A stretch of 46,382 nt of DNA, from contig JABURQ010000027.1 in NCBI GenBank assembly GCA_014762625.1, positions 1 through 46,382 of the forward strand, in the 5' to 3' direction. Position numbers and translations under genes: made by a program. The stretch is from Planctomycetaceae bacterium (GTDB taxonomy: Bacteria > Planctomycetota > Planctomycetia > Planctomycetales > Planctomycetaceae). Positions 8,188 to 18,250 of this stretch are shown in pieces. The notes under the pieces were generated by a model, which made no database searches, was not told the DNA's origin, and saw nothing but the letters and a program-made list of their open reading frames with translations. The first letter of the stretch is position 1. The number at the start of each line of letters is the position of its first letter.

Positions 8188-8738
8188 CGGACCACTGTAA
8201 TGACGGCACTCTTCTCTGAGTGGCAGGGGAAAATATGCCTGAGCAATTCTGGCCCGAAATACTCAGTTCCTGTGAGGCTTCAGCTTACGTAAACAACGTC
8301 AACTGGATAACAATTGCCCCAGAATAATTATAGGGGCATCCCCTAGCCCAATCCACTACCCACACTCTTTTCTGAATAAATTTTCGGAAATATTTCAGCC
8401 CGATGAAGAATTTTGGCTCGCGTCGATCTCCCCACCTGAGGCGATAAGCTTACCCCACAGAAATTCACTCTTATGCTCGCTTGGCATAACTCCACAATTC
8501 GAACACAAGTGGAAAGTCAAACACAAGTTGAAAGCGGGAGGGGGAGATTGCGGCAAGAGCCCTCAGAGAGACAACCAATATCAGAGAGTGAGGAAAACTC
8601 GAAATCTTTCTGTCAGCAAAATAAAATTGATTTGCTCAGCCAGAAAAGAAAAGAGATTCTTCGAGGTTCGCGAATGCACCTTATGAGGGCGAGAGAATCG
8701 CGACAGTGCCGCCTAACAGCTGAACCTGATTTGCAACT
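8188..8738. other. Non-coding stretch upstream of the PEP-CTERM gene
   Basis: 551 bases with no credible gene; it must carry the promoter of the minus-strand PEP-CTERM gene. A small imperfect direct repeat (ACACAAGTGGAAAGTC then ACACAAGTTGAAAGC) lies at about 8504-8536. A forward frame at 8473-8793 has unnatural composition and runs into the gene at 8739-8963. Confidence 0.6.
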
Positions 8739-8963
8739 TCAGCATTCTTCGATGAAGTTCATCATCTCTTCCATGTACCGTTCAAACTCCTGAAATAATT
8801 TTGGCCCCATACGGACTACCTGATCGTCCTCATCAGCGGTGGTGAGAATCAGGCAATCCGTCCCCCCCAACATGAGACGAATTTGCTCCGCGGTTTCAAC
8901 AGAGGTGACAATGATTTTATCACCCAGATTTGGATCACATTCTATTTGTAAATCCGGAATCAT
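8739..8963 (-). CDS. Small hypothetical protein
   Basis: 74 residues, not recognised. The sequence reads as a compact acidic alpha/beta protein: strand-like KIIVTSVE, helix TAEQIRLMLGG, strand CLILTTADEDDQVVRM, then a long amphipathic helix LFQEFERYMEEMMNFIEEC. The alternation of strands and helices and the protein-like composition argue for a real gene. No clear ribosome site precedes the ATG at 8961-8963. It stands alone in a gene-poor region. No membrane segment or signal is seen. Confidence 0.5.
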   Translation of the reverse strand: MIPDLQIECDPNLGDKIIVTSVETAEQIRLMLGGTDCLILTTADEDDQVVRMGPKLFQEFERYMEEMMNFIEEC

Positions 8964-9966
8964 GGATTAGGCCCAATCATTTCTTGTTGGTCATTTGAAA
9001 CATCTATGGAATGCGAAATTCAGCAAAACCAGTTGGTGGAAGGCGGAATTTCAATAATTGTCTTTGAAAACTCTACTTCGTATTCTCATTCAAATTGATA
9101 TTGGTGTCTCGTTTCTGACAGTTTGTTGAATCTTTGCAACAATGACACGAGAAATCCTCCAAATATAAAAGAATCCTTAGAGATTTCCCGACTGGAAGGG
9201 GCCGATCAAGTTCACAGCATCTCGCGCTAGTGCAGTCTTGACTAGAGACTCTTATTAGGGGTTTTTCCCAGTGGTCAATTTATAACCGGAAGAATTGCCA
9301 AAATCCAGACTAAAGTTAAAATCCTTGAGAATAAAGTGAATTCTAATCTCTCTCATTCATTACCCAAACACGCTAGACCAGCCTGTTTCCCGCTTGATAG
9401 GCATGTTTTTGGGGAACAAGAACACGACAACGACTCTCTTCACTACTGCACATATGCCTCATTTTTCTCAATGATTGGCTTTCTCCGACCTGCGAGAAGT
9501 GCCCTCTTTTTCTGTCAGTCTCCATGAGAAAGCCTCTTCTGACCTGACGCTCCTTCTCTCTCAACAGCTTCGACAGGTATTCATCCTCACTTGGGGATTG
9601 GTCCTGAAATTCATTGCATGGTGCAGTAACTCCGTGTCGATCTAGAAAACAAGCACCTCAAAACACGAATGATTGGAGTGGGCGGTAACGATCCGAAGCC
9701 AAAGAAATCCATCAATATTCGGGTGTTCTGGAACACCAATTTTTACTACATAGATCGCACGTGAAACCAGAAACCATCCCGAGGCATGTTGATTTTTCAC
9801 ATCATTCTGCGGCAAGCAGAGTCGATGAGACTTATCCCGCTTTGGGAACCTGGACTCTTCGAGAAAAAATCAGGCAACGTACTCGTCAGTTTTGAAAGAT
9901 CGGTTCGTTAATTTCCTCAGCGGGCCAACCTGAAGTTTACCTTCAGCTCTTTTCAAGTGAGATTTT
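8964..9966. other. 1-kb AT-rich non-coding stretch
   Basis: No reading frame here has protein-like composition; short overlapping frames on both strands at 9336-9564 do not look real. The one structured site noticed is the palindrome at 9722-9737. This is the longest gene-free stretch in the window and may be a decayed gene or a site for RNA or regulation. Confidence 0.6.
9722..9737. promoter_or_regulatory. Perfect inverted repeat, possible operator
   Basis: GGTGTTC-TG-GAACACC is a perfect 7-bp inverted repeat with a two-base centre, followed by AATTTTTAC. The centre is too short for a normal hairpin loop, so a dimeric regulator site is more likely than a terminator. It lies 230 bases before the small gene at 9967. 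Confidence 0.3.
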
Positions 9967-10182
9967 ATGATTATGGACCCTCAACAACGCTTTATTGAAA
10001 TGTTCCTGGCGAATACAGACCACAAACAACCAAAGCAGCCACAAAGGCCCCATTTCGACGGCAATCAACTGACAAAGTCCAATACTTTCGAGGCTTCGGA
10101 GCGTCCAGCTTCCGAAGAATCACCGGGGGTTCTCAACGTCAGCCTTGATACTTTGGTCGATTTTCTTTCCAGCCGCACTTAG
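9967..10182 (+). CDS. Small hypothetical protein
   Basis: 71 residues, not recognised. The N-terminal DPQQRFIEMFLAN and C-terminal LNVSLDTLVDFLSS look like short amphipathic helices around a polar, Pro/Gln/Ser-rich linker. GTGAG lies 8 bases before the ATG at 9967; a second ATG follows at 9973. The gene is isolated, facing the DUF1501 gene tail to tail. The composition is protein-like but the case is weak. Confidence 0.4.
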   Translation: MIMDPQQRFIEMFLANTDHKQPKQPQRPHFDGNQLTKSNTFEASERPASEESPGVLNVSLDTLVDFLSSRT

Positions 10183-10303
10183 GACGAATCTTCCGATTCC
10201 ATTTTGGCTCGGAATGGCGAGGGAATTGAGTTCAAATAAAGTCTCTGGATGCGTGGAACCAGATTGATGAAAGTTTCTGTTAGTTCTGTAGGCTCAAGCC
10301 CCA

Positions 10304-11707
10304 TCAGGTGAGAATCTCGTGGACCACGTGACCGTGGACGTCGGTCAGGCGCCGGTCGATGCCGTTCTGGCGAAACGTCAGTCGCTGGTGATCGATTCCC
10401 AGCAGATGCAAAATGGTGGCATGCAGATCGTAACAGTAGGTTTTCCCTTCCGCGGTCTGGTAGCCCCAGTCATCGCTCTGGCCGTAAGCAACACCGGCCT
10501 GGATCCCGGCTCCCGCTATCCAGGTGACGAAGGTGCCCCCGTTATGATCGCGGCCCTCACCTCCCTGAGCGAAGGGAGTACGACCAAATTCGGTCGTCCA
10601 GATGAGCAAGGTGTCTTCAAACAGCCCCCGCGATTTGAGATCCTCGAGCAGTGCGGCGATTGGTTGATCGACGCTGGCGGCAATCGGCGGTAATTCCTTC
10701 GGGATGCTGCCATGATTGTCCCAGTTGCCGGTTGCTCCTTGGGGGCCGCTCCAAACCTGTACGAATCGGGTCCCCCGTTCGCACAACCGACGGGCCAGCA
10801 AACAGCGTTTACCGAAATCCTCCGTCGGCTGCTGGTCCGTGCCGTAGGACCGATGCGTGGAAGCCGATTCTCGCGACAGGTCGAACGCTTCAGGAGCCGA
10901 TAACTGCATCCTGGCCGCCAGCTCGTAGGAGTGAATGCGTGATTCGAGTCGAGAATCAGTGTCTCTCTGACTCTCATGCTGTCGATTGATCGTACGTAAC
11001 AGTTCCAGACCATCACGACTCGCCTCGGGAGTCGCGAACGAAAATTTCTGATCGGGAAAGAGGTCGGGAACGGGATTCGGCTGGTCGGCTTTGATCACCG
11101 TACCTTGATGAACGGCGGGCAGAAATCCAGCCGAGAAGGGACCGCGCTGGTTGTAGGGTAACCCCTTGGCGTCCGGTAGGACCACAAATGTGGGCAGGTT
11201 GTCGGTGAGACTTCCTAATCCATACGAAATCCACGCTCCCAAACAGGGAAAACCCGGCAGCAGAAACCCGGTATTCATCATGTAGGTTCCGGGACCGTGC
11301 ACATTGGTCTTGGAGGACATCGCCATCAGGAAAGCCATCTCGTCGACCCACTTCGCCTGGTGCGGAAACACGCTGCTCACCCAGCGTCCCGTCTCGCCAT
11401 ACTGCTTGAATTTGAAAGGGCTTTTCATCAGCGCCCCCGGCATGGCCGTGAAACCTTCCGGTTTCTCTTGGGGGCCGAGTTTCTGCCCGTGGAGCCGCTC
11501 CAGTTCGGGCTTATAGTCAAAGGTGTCCATCGGACTCGCTCCCCCGGTCATAAACAACTGGATGATGCGTTTCACCTTCGCCCGATGATGCAGACCCCCA
11601 TTTAACTCCGGAGGACGGGAGTCGGGCGTCTCCCCCAGGAGCAGATCCGTGAGCGCCAAGCTGCCGAAGCCCCCGCCGGCCTGTGAAAGAAATGATCTAC
11701 GATCCAT
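10304..11707 (-). CDS. DUF1501 family protein, Tat-exported
   Basis: 467 residues from the ATG at 11705-11707, which starts MDRRSFLSQAGGG, a twin-arginine signal. The body carries the usual DUF1501 landmarks: KRIIQLFMTGGASPMDTFDYKPEL near residue 50, a GTYMMNTGF/GAWISYGLGS region, and the late LLIWTTEFGRTPFAQGGEGRDHNGGTF block. DUF1501 proteins belong to the alkaline phosphatase/sulfatase fold group; here the EFGRTP and RDHN residues correspond to metal-site positions. The reaction of the family is not known. It lies 4 bases after the PSCyt/PSD1 gene, the standard planctomycetal pair, thought to act together on polymeric or organic substrates in the periplasm. Confidence 0.93.
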   Translation of the reverse strand: MDRRSFLSQAGGGFGSLALTDLLLGETPDSRPPELNGGLHHRAKVKRIIQLFMTGGASPMDTFDYKPELERLHGQKLGPQEKPEGFTAMPGALMKSPFKFKQYGETGRWVSSVFPHQAKWVDEMAFLMAMSSKTNVHGPGTYMMNTGFLLPGFPCLGAWISYGLGSLTDNLPTFVVLPDAKGLPYNQRGPFSAGFLPAVHQGTVIKADQPNPVPDLFPDQKFSFATPEASRDGLELLRTINRQHESQRDTDSRLESRIHSYELAARMQLSAPEAFDLSRESASTHRSYGTDQQPTEDFGKRCLLARRLCERGTRFVQVWSGPQGATGNWDNHGSIPKELPPIAASVDQPIAALLEDLKSRGLFEDTLLIWTTEFGRTPFAQGGEGRDHNGGTFVTWIAGAGIQAGVAYGQSDDWGYQTAEGKTYCYDLHATILHLLGIDHQRLTFRQNGIDRRLTDVHGHVVHEILT

Positions 11708-11711
11708 GTCT

Positions 11712-14693
11712 TTAGTCCACAAACAGAAATTCGTTGCTGTTCAATAAAACGCGGCACAAAGCGGGCAAGCCGTACTGCCGCGTATAACCCACAAACACCG
11801 CCTGCTCTTGGGGCGTGGGGACTCGCAACCAGACCAGTTGCACGGCTCGCTTCACCTGCTCGCCTGGATCACTTCGTTCCTGCTCGATCCGCTCGGCGAT
11901 CCATTGGCTGGCATGCAGGACGAAGTCATTGTTATAGAGCGAGAGCGACTGCAAGGCCGAGACAGAAAAGCCTCGCTTCGGAGCCAACAACCCTAAATCG
12001 GGAAAGTCCAGCGCCTCCATAAACGGATCCGGAATCCCCCGCCAGACGACGCGATAGATACTCCGGCGGTGTGTCTCCGAGGCATTCCAGTCAAAGGCCA
12101 CGTAATCGAGAGTCGGCGTCGCCTGCGGTCCCTTCGTTTTCTTAAACTGTTCAACCCCTGGACCGCCCATGGTCAAATCGAGCCGCCCCGCCATCTGCAG
12201 CACGGAATCTCGGAAGGTTTCTGCGTCCAGGCGCTGTCGATTCATTCGCCAGAGGAGACGGTTTCGCGAGTCGACAGGATTCGATGCGGCCTGACTCGAT
12301 TGCTGCCAGGTCTGACTGGTCAAGATCAATCGATGCAGTGCTTTGAGCGACCCTTTTGCTTCATCGCGAAACCAGACCGCCAGCCAATTAAGTAACTCCT
12401 CGTTTGCAGGTTCGTTCCCCATCCGACCAAAATCATTCGGCGTCTCACACAGCCCATTTCCAAAATGGTAATGCCAGACGCGATTGACGATACTCCGCCA
12501 CGTGAGCGGATTGTCCTCGTGGGCCAACCAGTCCGCGAGTGCCGCTCGACGGAGAGACTCATCCATCGGATCCGCCAAATCAAAACGACTCGGCAAGTGG
12601 GAAAGGGCCGATAGCGCTCCCGGCTGAACCTCCCGCACCGTTTGATCAAACTCCCCGCGTCGCAATAAATGGACTGTTTTCGGGGATTGAGGAGAGGGTA
12701 GTTTCTTCGCGTGTGACCAGGAGGACGAGACACCGTACACCGTCTCTTGGGATGGTAAGGACTCTAATTCGCGTTTTGCATACGATTTCAGAACGATTGC
12801 CGCGATCGCGGCAGCTTCCGACTCCGATCTCTCGGAGGTCGGCTTCTGCAGCGTCTGCCTGACCTCCTCGGGAAGAATCTGTGCCGCACCGTTTTCCGCA
12901 TCCGTCGCCGAGAGTCGAAACCGTCCAATCAAGTGTTTGGGTGGATAGAGCTGCTTCAAGGAAATCGCCAGTTTTCCTCCCGGCACCATCTGGAGGGGAT
13001 CGGCCAACTCAAACACGATCTTGTGTGACTCGTTTACCCTGGGATGGATGGCCCAGCCCGATCGATCATCCCCGTCAATCGCCTGGGCCGAAGTCCAGCC
13101 AGCCTGATCAAAGTCAGCTGAGGCTCGGACGATTTTTAACGGGATGGGTGTCTCACTCGCAGGGGAGAAGTATCGTAGTTCCACTTCCGAGAGATGTAGA
13201 TTACCGTTACCAGCCCGACCCGGACCATGCATGGGAAGTCGTTCGTCTTTCAAGACTTCCAGCCGAATCGCCGTTAGCTTTTCCAGACCCACGGTTGATG
13301 TGACGGTGTAGGTTTCCTGATCGGGAAGGTGACCACTCGCCAGAATCGAGCCATCTGACTGTCTTGTCAAGGTCGCACCGCCTGCTGAGAGGAAGACGTC
13401 CGGAGAGAGCACTTTCCACTCAACCGGATCGGACTGACGATCCGTCTCCCAGGTACGAACGAGTTCGGCATACCGGGATTGCAGGAGTAAGTCGGCATTC
13501 CCATCCCGGGCGACCGCCAGTAGCTGCTCCAGTTGGCGTCGTCGCTGATAGACCTCCGGAGAGGCATCGAACTGGATGTCCCCCTTCCCCACCCCGGCAA
13601 AGACGGCCTGGAGTGAGTAGTAATCTTCTTGCGTGATGGGATCGAATTTATGCGTGTGACAGCGAGCACAATTCGCCGTGGTACTGACGAATGCGGCCAT
13701 TGTTTGAGTCACGATATCGTCACGATCGAGGTAATCGAAAGCGACGGGAGCGGTTCCCGCACGACTCAGTTCCAGCGGTCCCGCCGCGATGAATCCCAGT
13801 CCCGCCATCAATTGCGGTTCCTCCGGGAAGAAAACGTCGGGGGCCAGCTGCTCGCGGATGAAACGATCCCAGGGGACATCCGCGTTGAACCTCTGGATCA
13901 CATAGTCCCGGTAACGCCAGGCATGCGGGCGTTTGACATCGTGTTCGCAGCCGTGCGAATCGGCAAAGTGAATCACATCCAGCCAATGACGAGCCCAACG
14001 TTCCCCATAGCGGGGCGAGTCCAGGAGTCGATCGACGAGATGCTCATAAGCCTGCGGATCGTCGTCCTTCACAAACGACGTCACTTCTTCCGGTGTCGAC
14101 GGTAATCCATGCAGATCGACATACAGTCGGCGCACTAACGTCGTCTGATCCGCTCGGGTGGCGGGCGAGATTCCGTGTTCCTTCAATCCCTGTCGAACAA
14201 ACGCATCGATCGGGTGTCCCTCGCCCGGAACGGGTGGCGCGACCAGTTTTTTGAGCGACCACCAATCCGTCAAATCGGCTTCAGGTTTATTTACTTTGCG
14301 GGGATCGACAGCTCCGCGCTGGATCCATTCGCGCAAAATGCCGACTTCAGCATCCGAAAGCTTTTCATCGGGAGGCATTTGCAGGTCGTCTTTTTCATAG
14401 TCGACCGCTGTCAGGAGAAGACTCTCGTTCGGTTTGCCCGGTACGATCGCCGGTCCGCGATCTCCCCCCACGGACCAACCCGCCTTGGAATCGAGCGTGA
14501 GCCCCCCCTCCATTGTTCGAGCGGCATGCGAATGACACCCAAGGCACTTTTCTGTGAGTAAGGGAACTACTTTCGAGTTGAAGAACTCACGATCGGTGGC
14601 CTCATCGGCTTGAAGTGAAACAGAACACAGACAGCACACCGCGAAACCAATCACCGATCGCAGACAGTAAAAATGCGTTCTGCTTATGAACAT
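11712..14693 (-). CDS. PSCyt1-DUF1549-DUF1553 protein with cytochrome c motif
   Basis: 993 residues, full length for the family. A signal peptide covers the first about 29 residues. The planctomycete cytochrome c domain (PSCyt1) follows with CLGCH at residues 50-54, the covalent haem site. DUF1549 (PSCyt2) occupies about 155-370, with YGERWARHWLDVIHFADS and a second CxxCH-type site CARCHTHKFDPITQEDYY. The middle (about 400-680) looks like a beta-rich, carbohydrate-binding-type segment. DUF1553 (PSD1) fills about 720-975: NPLTWRSIVNRVWHYHFG, FGRMGNEP, LIL-TSQTW, FRDSVLQMAGRLD. It is probably a periplasmic haem protein that feeds electrons from oxidation of a substrate together with the DUF1501 partner, which starts 4 bases downstream. 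Confidence 0.95.
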   Translation of the reverse strand: MFISRTHFYCLRSVIGFAVCCLCSVSLQADEATDREFFNSKVVPLLTEKCLGCHSHAARTMEGGLTLDSKAGWSVGGDRGPAIVPGKPNESLLLTAVDYEKDDLQMPPDEKLSDAEVGILREWIQRGAVDPRKVNKPEADLTDWWSLKKLVAPPVPGEGHPIDAFVRQGLKEHGISPATRADQTTLVRRLYVDLHGLPSTPEEVTSFVKDDDPQAYEHLVDRLLDSPRYGERWARHWLDVIHFADSHGCEHDVKRPHAWRYRDYVIQRFNADVPWDRFIREQLAPDVFFPEEPQLMAGLGFIAAGPLELSRAGTAPVAFDYLDRDDIVTQTMAAFVSTTANCARCHTHKFDPITQEDYYSLQAVFAGVGKGDIQFDASPEVYQRRRQLEQLLAVARDGNADLLLQSRYAELVRTWETDRQSDPVEWKVLSPDVFLSAGGATLTRQSDGSILASGHLPDQETYTVTSTVGLEKLTAIRLEVLKDERLPMHGPGRAGNGNLHLSEVELRYFSPASETPIPLKIVRASADFDQAGWTSAQAIDGDDRSGWAIHPRVNESHKIVFELADPLQMVPGGKLAISLKQLYPPKHLIGRFRLSATDAENGAAQILPEEVRQTLQKPTSERSESEAAAIAAIVLKSYAKRELESLPSQETVYGVSSSWSHAKKLPSPQSPKTVHLLRRGEFDQTVREVQPGALSALSHLPSRFDLADPMDESLRRAALADWLAHEDNPLTWRSIVNRVWHYHFGNGLCETPNDFGRMGNEPANEELLNWLAVWFRDEAKGSLKALHRLILTSQTWQQSSQAASNPVDSRNRLLWRMNRQRLDAETFRDSVLQMAGRLDLTMGGPGVEQFKKTKGPQATPTLDYVAFDWNASETHRRSIYRVVWRGIPDPFMEALDFPDLGLLAPKRGFSVSALQSLSLYNNDFVLHASQWIAERIEQERSDPGEQVKRAVQLVWLRVPTPQEQAVFVGYTRQYGLPALCRVLLNSNEFLFVD

Positions 14694-14809
14694 CGTCCTT
14701 ATCCAACTTCATTTGATGCGAAGTCTGAGCTAGCCAAAAGTGTTTTCAAGACCTATTGTAATCTCGATTTATGGAATCAGGCACATTTTTTTGCAGGTGA
14801 TGAATTTCA

Positions 14810-16576
14810 TCACTCTTCAACAACCGGCTGGATTCTCCAATGCCGCAGCACACGAGTAGGAATCTCAAAATACGGCAACTCCTCACCACTGATCTCTTGA
14901 ATGGCCCATCGTATGGACTCACTCACAGGATCGTGGTGCACCGTGGAGCCGACAAATTTTTTCATCGCCGCTAATTGCGATTCCGCCTTCATTCGACCAA
15001 GTGAGATCGCGCTCATGCGTCGCACCAATTCGATCTCATCAGGCATCATCCCACCGACATCCAGAATGCGTCCCATCAATTGTGCCGCGAATTGATCATC
15101 ATTCCAATCCGCCAGAAAATATCCCAGCCCCCAGACGGCAACCCCACGGGATAAGCGGCGATGATTTCCTTCAACATCTGGTGGTTTCGGAACCTGAGTG
15201 CGCATCAGGGGGATCACGGGACGATATTCCATGATGGTCATCGCCTCGAACAAATGCGCTACCTGCCGATCGACGGCTGTCAGGTCTGATCCTTGGGGAT
15301 TATCTGTCTGATTCTGGGCGTGTTTCAGCAGAGCAGGCAGAGATTCTTTGACGGCGATTTTTCGCAGAGCCCAAGCAGAGGCGATCTGGACTTCCGGTCG
15401 CGTGGATTCGAGCAATTCGACCAGACGCGGCATCACCGTTTCCTGGTCCAGTTGTCCCAAAATCAGAGACGCCTGCTCTTGCCCGCGCCAGTCGTCTGCA
15501 TTTAGGACGTCCGTCGCGTTCTTACGAACTGCGGGTTCGAGGTTCGATTTTTTCGCAAACTCCAGCAACGCTTCCCGAATATGGATTCTCAAGGAGGGGG
15601 ACGCGTCGTTGAGATGACGGGAGAGAGTCTCAATTCGCTCCGGCGTGATAAGATCAATGAGACAATCCGCAGCGACCTTGCGGACTTTCACATCGGGATG
15701 CTCCCAGGCACGAGGGAGTAAATCCAAGATAAGCCCAGGGTCCATCTCGTACAAACGCCCGATTGCCGCTGTCGCTACCGGGCCCGCTGGATCGCCAAAC
15801 AGGTTCTTCAACTGCTCTTGAGACAGGGCCGAATCATGTCGTTGGAGCAAGGCGACAGCACACAACCTGTTGATCAAGGGAGGCGACTCCAACCCGAGGA
15901 GCTGTTCAACTTCTGCTTCAAGGTCGCTTGAGGCGATCAGGCCGGCGGCTTTCGCCGCCGCAAACCGGACATCGCGCGGACGCTCCTGTGATTGCACCAG
16001 GGGGAGTAAATCGGGAAGCGCCTGTTCGTCGCGAACGCGACCGCATCCTTCGCATGCCAGAATTAAGTCTCGTCGGTATGTTAACTTCTGCTGTAGACGC
16101 TCTCTCCAGACTTTCCGGATGGTTGGAAAGTCCCATCGGGCCAGCGCGGGTTCGACCAGTTGCCGATACTGTGAGTCCGAGGCGAGTGAAACGCGAAACA
16201 ATTCCTCAGCCACCTCCCGCGCGTCAAGTTCGATCAACGTCTGGGCGACGACGGTGCGGACATCCGAAGTCGTCTCTTCCGCAGACAGGAGCTGGCGTAA
16301 TTCGGGAATGGCGGCTTTGACTTCCTCAAAGCCTGCTTGCGAAGCAGAACGAATATCGATCGCCGCCGAGAGGCGATAGGAGATTTCCGGCCGCTGGAGC
16401 GAAGATCGCCACAGTTCCACAATGTCATCGGGAAGAACATCTTGTAACGACTCAGGTGAATCGAATTCTGGATCACTCAACATCAGGAATGTTGGACGCA
16501 GATCTTCCGCGGGAACCTGGCCTCCACACATCAGGGAGATCAGACAAACAAAATTCGCTATGAACCAATATCGCAT
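14810..16576 (-). CDS. Exported HEAT-repeat protein
   Basis: 588 residues from the ATG at 16574-16576, which starts a signal peptide (MRYWFIANFVCLISLMCGG, cleavage near AED). The rest is helical repeats of HEAT type, for example ALPDLLPLVQSQERPRDVRFAAAKAAG, VRKVAADCLIDLI, VMPRLVELLESTRPEVQIASAWALRKIAV. Such solenoids are protein-binding scaffolds; no catalytic residues are visible. The start lies 14 bases after the stop of the ABC permease, in the same direction, so it is likely co-transcribed with the ATPase-permease pair and may be a periplasmic partner of that system. A longer frame to 16669 would read back into the permease gene and has no signal at its start. Confidence 0.88.
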   Translation of the reverse strand: MRYWFIANFVCLISLMCGGQVPAEDLRPTFLMLSDPEFDSPESLQDVLPDDIVELWRSSLQRPEISYRLSAAIDIRSASQAGFEEVKAAIPELRQLLSAEETTSDVRTVVAQTLIELDAREVAEELFRVSLASDSQYRQLVEPALARWDFPTIRKVWRERLQQKLTYRRDLILACEGCGRVRDEQALPDLLPLVQSQERPRDVRFAAAKAAGLIASSDLEAEVEQLLGLESPPLINRLCAVALLQRHDSALSQEQLKNLFGDPAGPVATAAIGRLYEMDPGLILDLLPRAWEHPDVKVRKVAADCLIDLITPERIETLSRHLNDASPSLRIHIREALLEFAKKSNLEPAVRKNATDVLNADDWRGQEQASLILGQLDQETVMPRLVELLESTRPEVQIASAWALRKIAVKESLPALLKHAQNQTDNPQGSDLTAVDRQVAHLFEAMTIMEYRPVIPLMRTQVPKPPDVEGNHRRLSRGVAVWGLGYFLADWNDDQFAAQLMGRILDVGGMMPDEIELVRRMSAISLGRMKAESQLAAMKKFVGSTVHHDPVSESIRWAIQEISGEELPYFEIPTRVLRHWRIQPVVEE

Positions 16577-16590
16577 CGAGAATTCCACTT

Positions 16591-18249
16591 TTACTCGGGA
16601 CGAGAGACTCGGTAAGTTTGACCGATCAGGACCACCAGGCTGACGATCGATGTGATTCCCATAAACCACCAGTTGAACGGCAGCAGATCGTAGTCGCGAA
16701 ATCCTTCCATCCGGATGACCGAAAACGCCGCCGCGATCGGATTGAACATCAGGGCGGATTCCACCACTTCATGCCCAAACGGATCACCGCGTCCCAACCA
16801 GATGAGCAGCGGGGCACCGCAGATCAGCAAGAGCACGGTATAGGCCGAAACGGTGGCAGAGACCGTGCGCCGAAACAAGGCTCCGACGGCTGCGCTGAGC
16901 AACATGCAAAACACCGCGGTAATCACGAGACAGATCACCACCCGCTCCACCTGATCGAGCTGTCCGGGATCAATATAGACCATGATGACATATCCCGGCA
17001 GGGTGGCACACAACACCAGCGCCAGGGTCAATATGACCGACAGTAACTTTCCCCACACGATGCGGTAAACCGACATTCCCGTCGATTGAAGGAGAATCCA
17101 GCCGCCCGTTTCCCGCTCAGTGGCAATCAGCCCGGCTGTCAGGGCCGGGGTCAATAACACCAACAGAGCGACTTGCAGAAGCACCATGATCCCGCCAATG
17201 GTAGGGACGTCCCAACTGATCGTCTGAGTGGTCGTGAGAATGGCGAGTGCCAGCGACATCACGCCGCAAACCGCCACGAGCCTCAGTAGCCAATGCAAGC
17301 GACCGAAACGGCGACAGCGAAACTCTTTCACCATCACCGGGTTGATGAACGGAGGAATCAGATTCGATCGGCGTTTGGGATCGACGAGAAACATCACACG
17401 TCGCACCAGCCGAATGCCGAGATGCTGATCGTCCACCATCGTTCCTGCGGCGCGTGAGCGATCGAAAATTTTGTGATTCAGGCGGAGGACTGTCCAGATC
17501 GCCGCCACCACCGAGATCACCAGAGCCAGTCCTGTAAATCGCAACGGGACATTAATCTGAGTCACGACTCCCCGCGCTCCGACATCCCCGCTTCCCATCA
17601 GTGACATCAGCGCCGCCACCGGGGAGAGGCAGCGAAGCCATTCGACCAGTTCCCCTTTCCAGCCGCTGGACCCGACGAAAAAATAGTGCGGAATCAGCAG
17701 CAGAAACGAGAGGGTCAACACTGTGGAGTACGTCCAGCGAATCGAGGCGTCGAGCGATTCCGCCAGCGAACTGATCAACAGGCCCAGCGTCGAACATAAC
17801 AGGACCGTTAGAAGCAGGATTCCATAAACCCCGCCAATGTCGTGAACGGCCGAGATCCCTCCAATGGAATAACAAGCGACCGCCGCCGGCAGACTCAGCA
17901 CCAGAAACAGCAAAGCAATGCCGAGTGCGGCTCCCAGCTTCCCGAAATAAATCCGTCTCGGACCGAGTGGCGAATTCAGCAAGAGAGTAAGCGTGCCACG
18001 CTGTTTCTCTTTGACAATAGACGTCGCGGGAAATACCGGAAACAACAGTAACAGAGTAATGAGCAGCCCACCGGTGAAAAGCTGGAATATCTGCAAAGGG
18101 CGAGTACCGCTTTGTGCGACCTGCGGCTCTGTCGGCCAGCGTAAGGCAACGAGAAGCGCTAACAGGATCGTCAGACCGCAGGCGGCGGCGACCGTTCGCT
18201 TCTCGCGCAGAAAAGTCATCAATTCTCGATCGAGGACAGGATTGAGCAT
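16591..18249 (-). CDS. ABC-2 type permease, two fused six-span units
   Basis: 552 residues with about twelve membrane spans. The protein is two ABC-2-type halves in tandem: the first opens with NPVLDRELMTFLREKR and the second, after a loop near residue 280, with NPVMVKEFRCRRFGRLHW, each followed by six hydrophobic segments. Both halves have the characteristic EK/ERGTLTLLLNSPLGPRRIYFGK-type coupling segment (second: ERETGGWILLQSTGMSVYRIVWGK). This is a full permease in one chain. The ATG at 18247-18249 lies one base after the ATPase stop, so they are translated together. A start at 18294 would overlap the ATPase by 44 bases and is less likely. The cargo is unknown. Confidence 0.9.
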   Translation of the reverse strand: MLNPVLDRELMTFLREKRTVAAACGLTILLALLVALRWPTEPQVAQSGTRPLQIFQLFTGGLLITLLLLFPVFPATSIVKEKQRGTLTLLLNSPLGPRRIYFGKLGAALGIALLFLVLSLPAAVACYSIGGISAVHDIGGVYGILLLTVLLCSTLGLLISSLAESLDASIRWTYSTVLTLSFLLLIPHYFFVGSSGWKGELVEWLRCLSPVAALMSLMGSGDVGARGVVTQINVPLRFTGLALVISVVAAIWTVLRLNHKIFDRSRAAGTMVDDQHLGIRLVRRVMFLVDPKRRSNLIPPFINPVMVKEFRCRRFGRLHWLLRLVAVCGVMSLALAILTTTQTISWDVPTIGGIMVLLQVALLVLLTPALTAGLIATERETGGWILLQSTGMSVYRIVWGKLLSVILTLALVLCATLPGYVIMVYIDPGQLDQVERVVICLVITAVFCMLLSAAVGALFRRTVSATVSAYTVLLLICGAPLLIWLGRGDPFGHEVVESALMFNPIAAAFSVIRMEGFRDYDLLPFNWWFMGITSIVSLVVLIGQTYRVSRPE

Positions 18250-18250
18250 C

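Noticed and set aside
8473-8793. Forward 106-residue frame
   Set aside because: Low-complexity polar composition, and it overlaps the end of the more protein-like minus-strand gene at 8739-8963.
9336-9564. Two opposing 63-residue frames
   Set aside because: They overlap each other on both strands, with no ribosome site and no conserved-looking pattern.
15870-16379. Forward 169-residue frame
   Set aside because: Mirror frame of the HEAT protein gene; Arg/Ser-rich composition without protein-like pattern.
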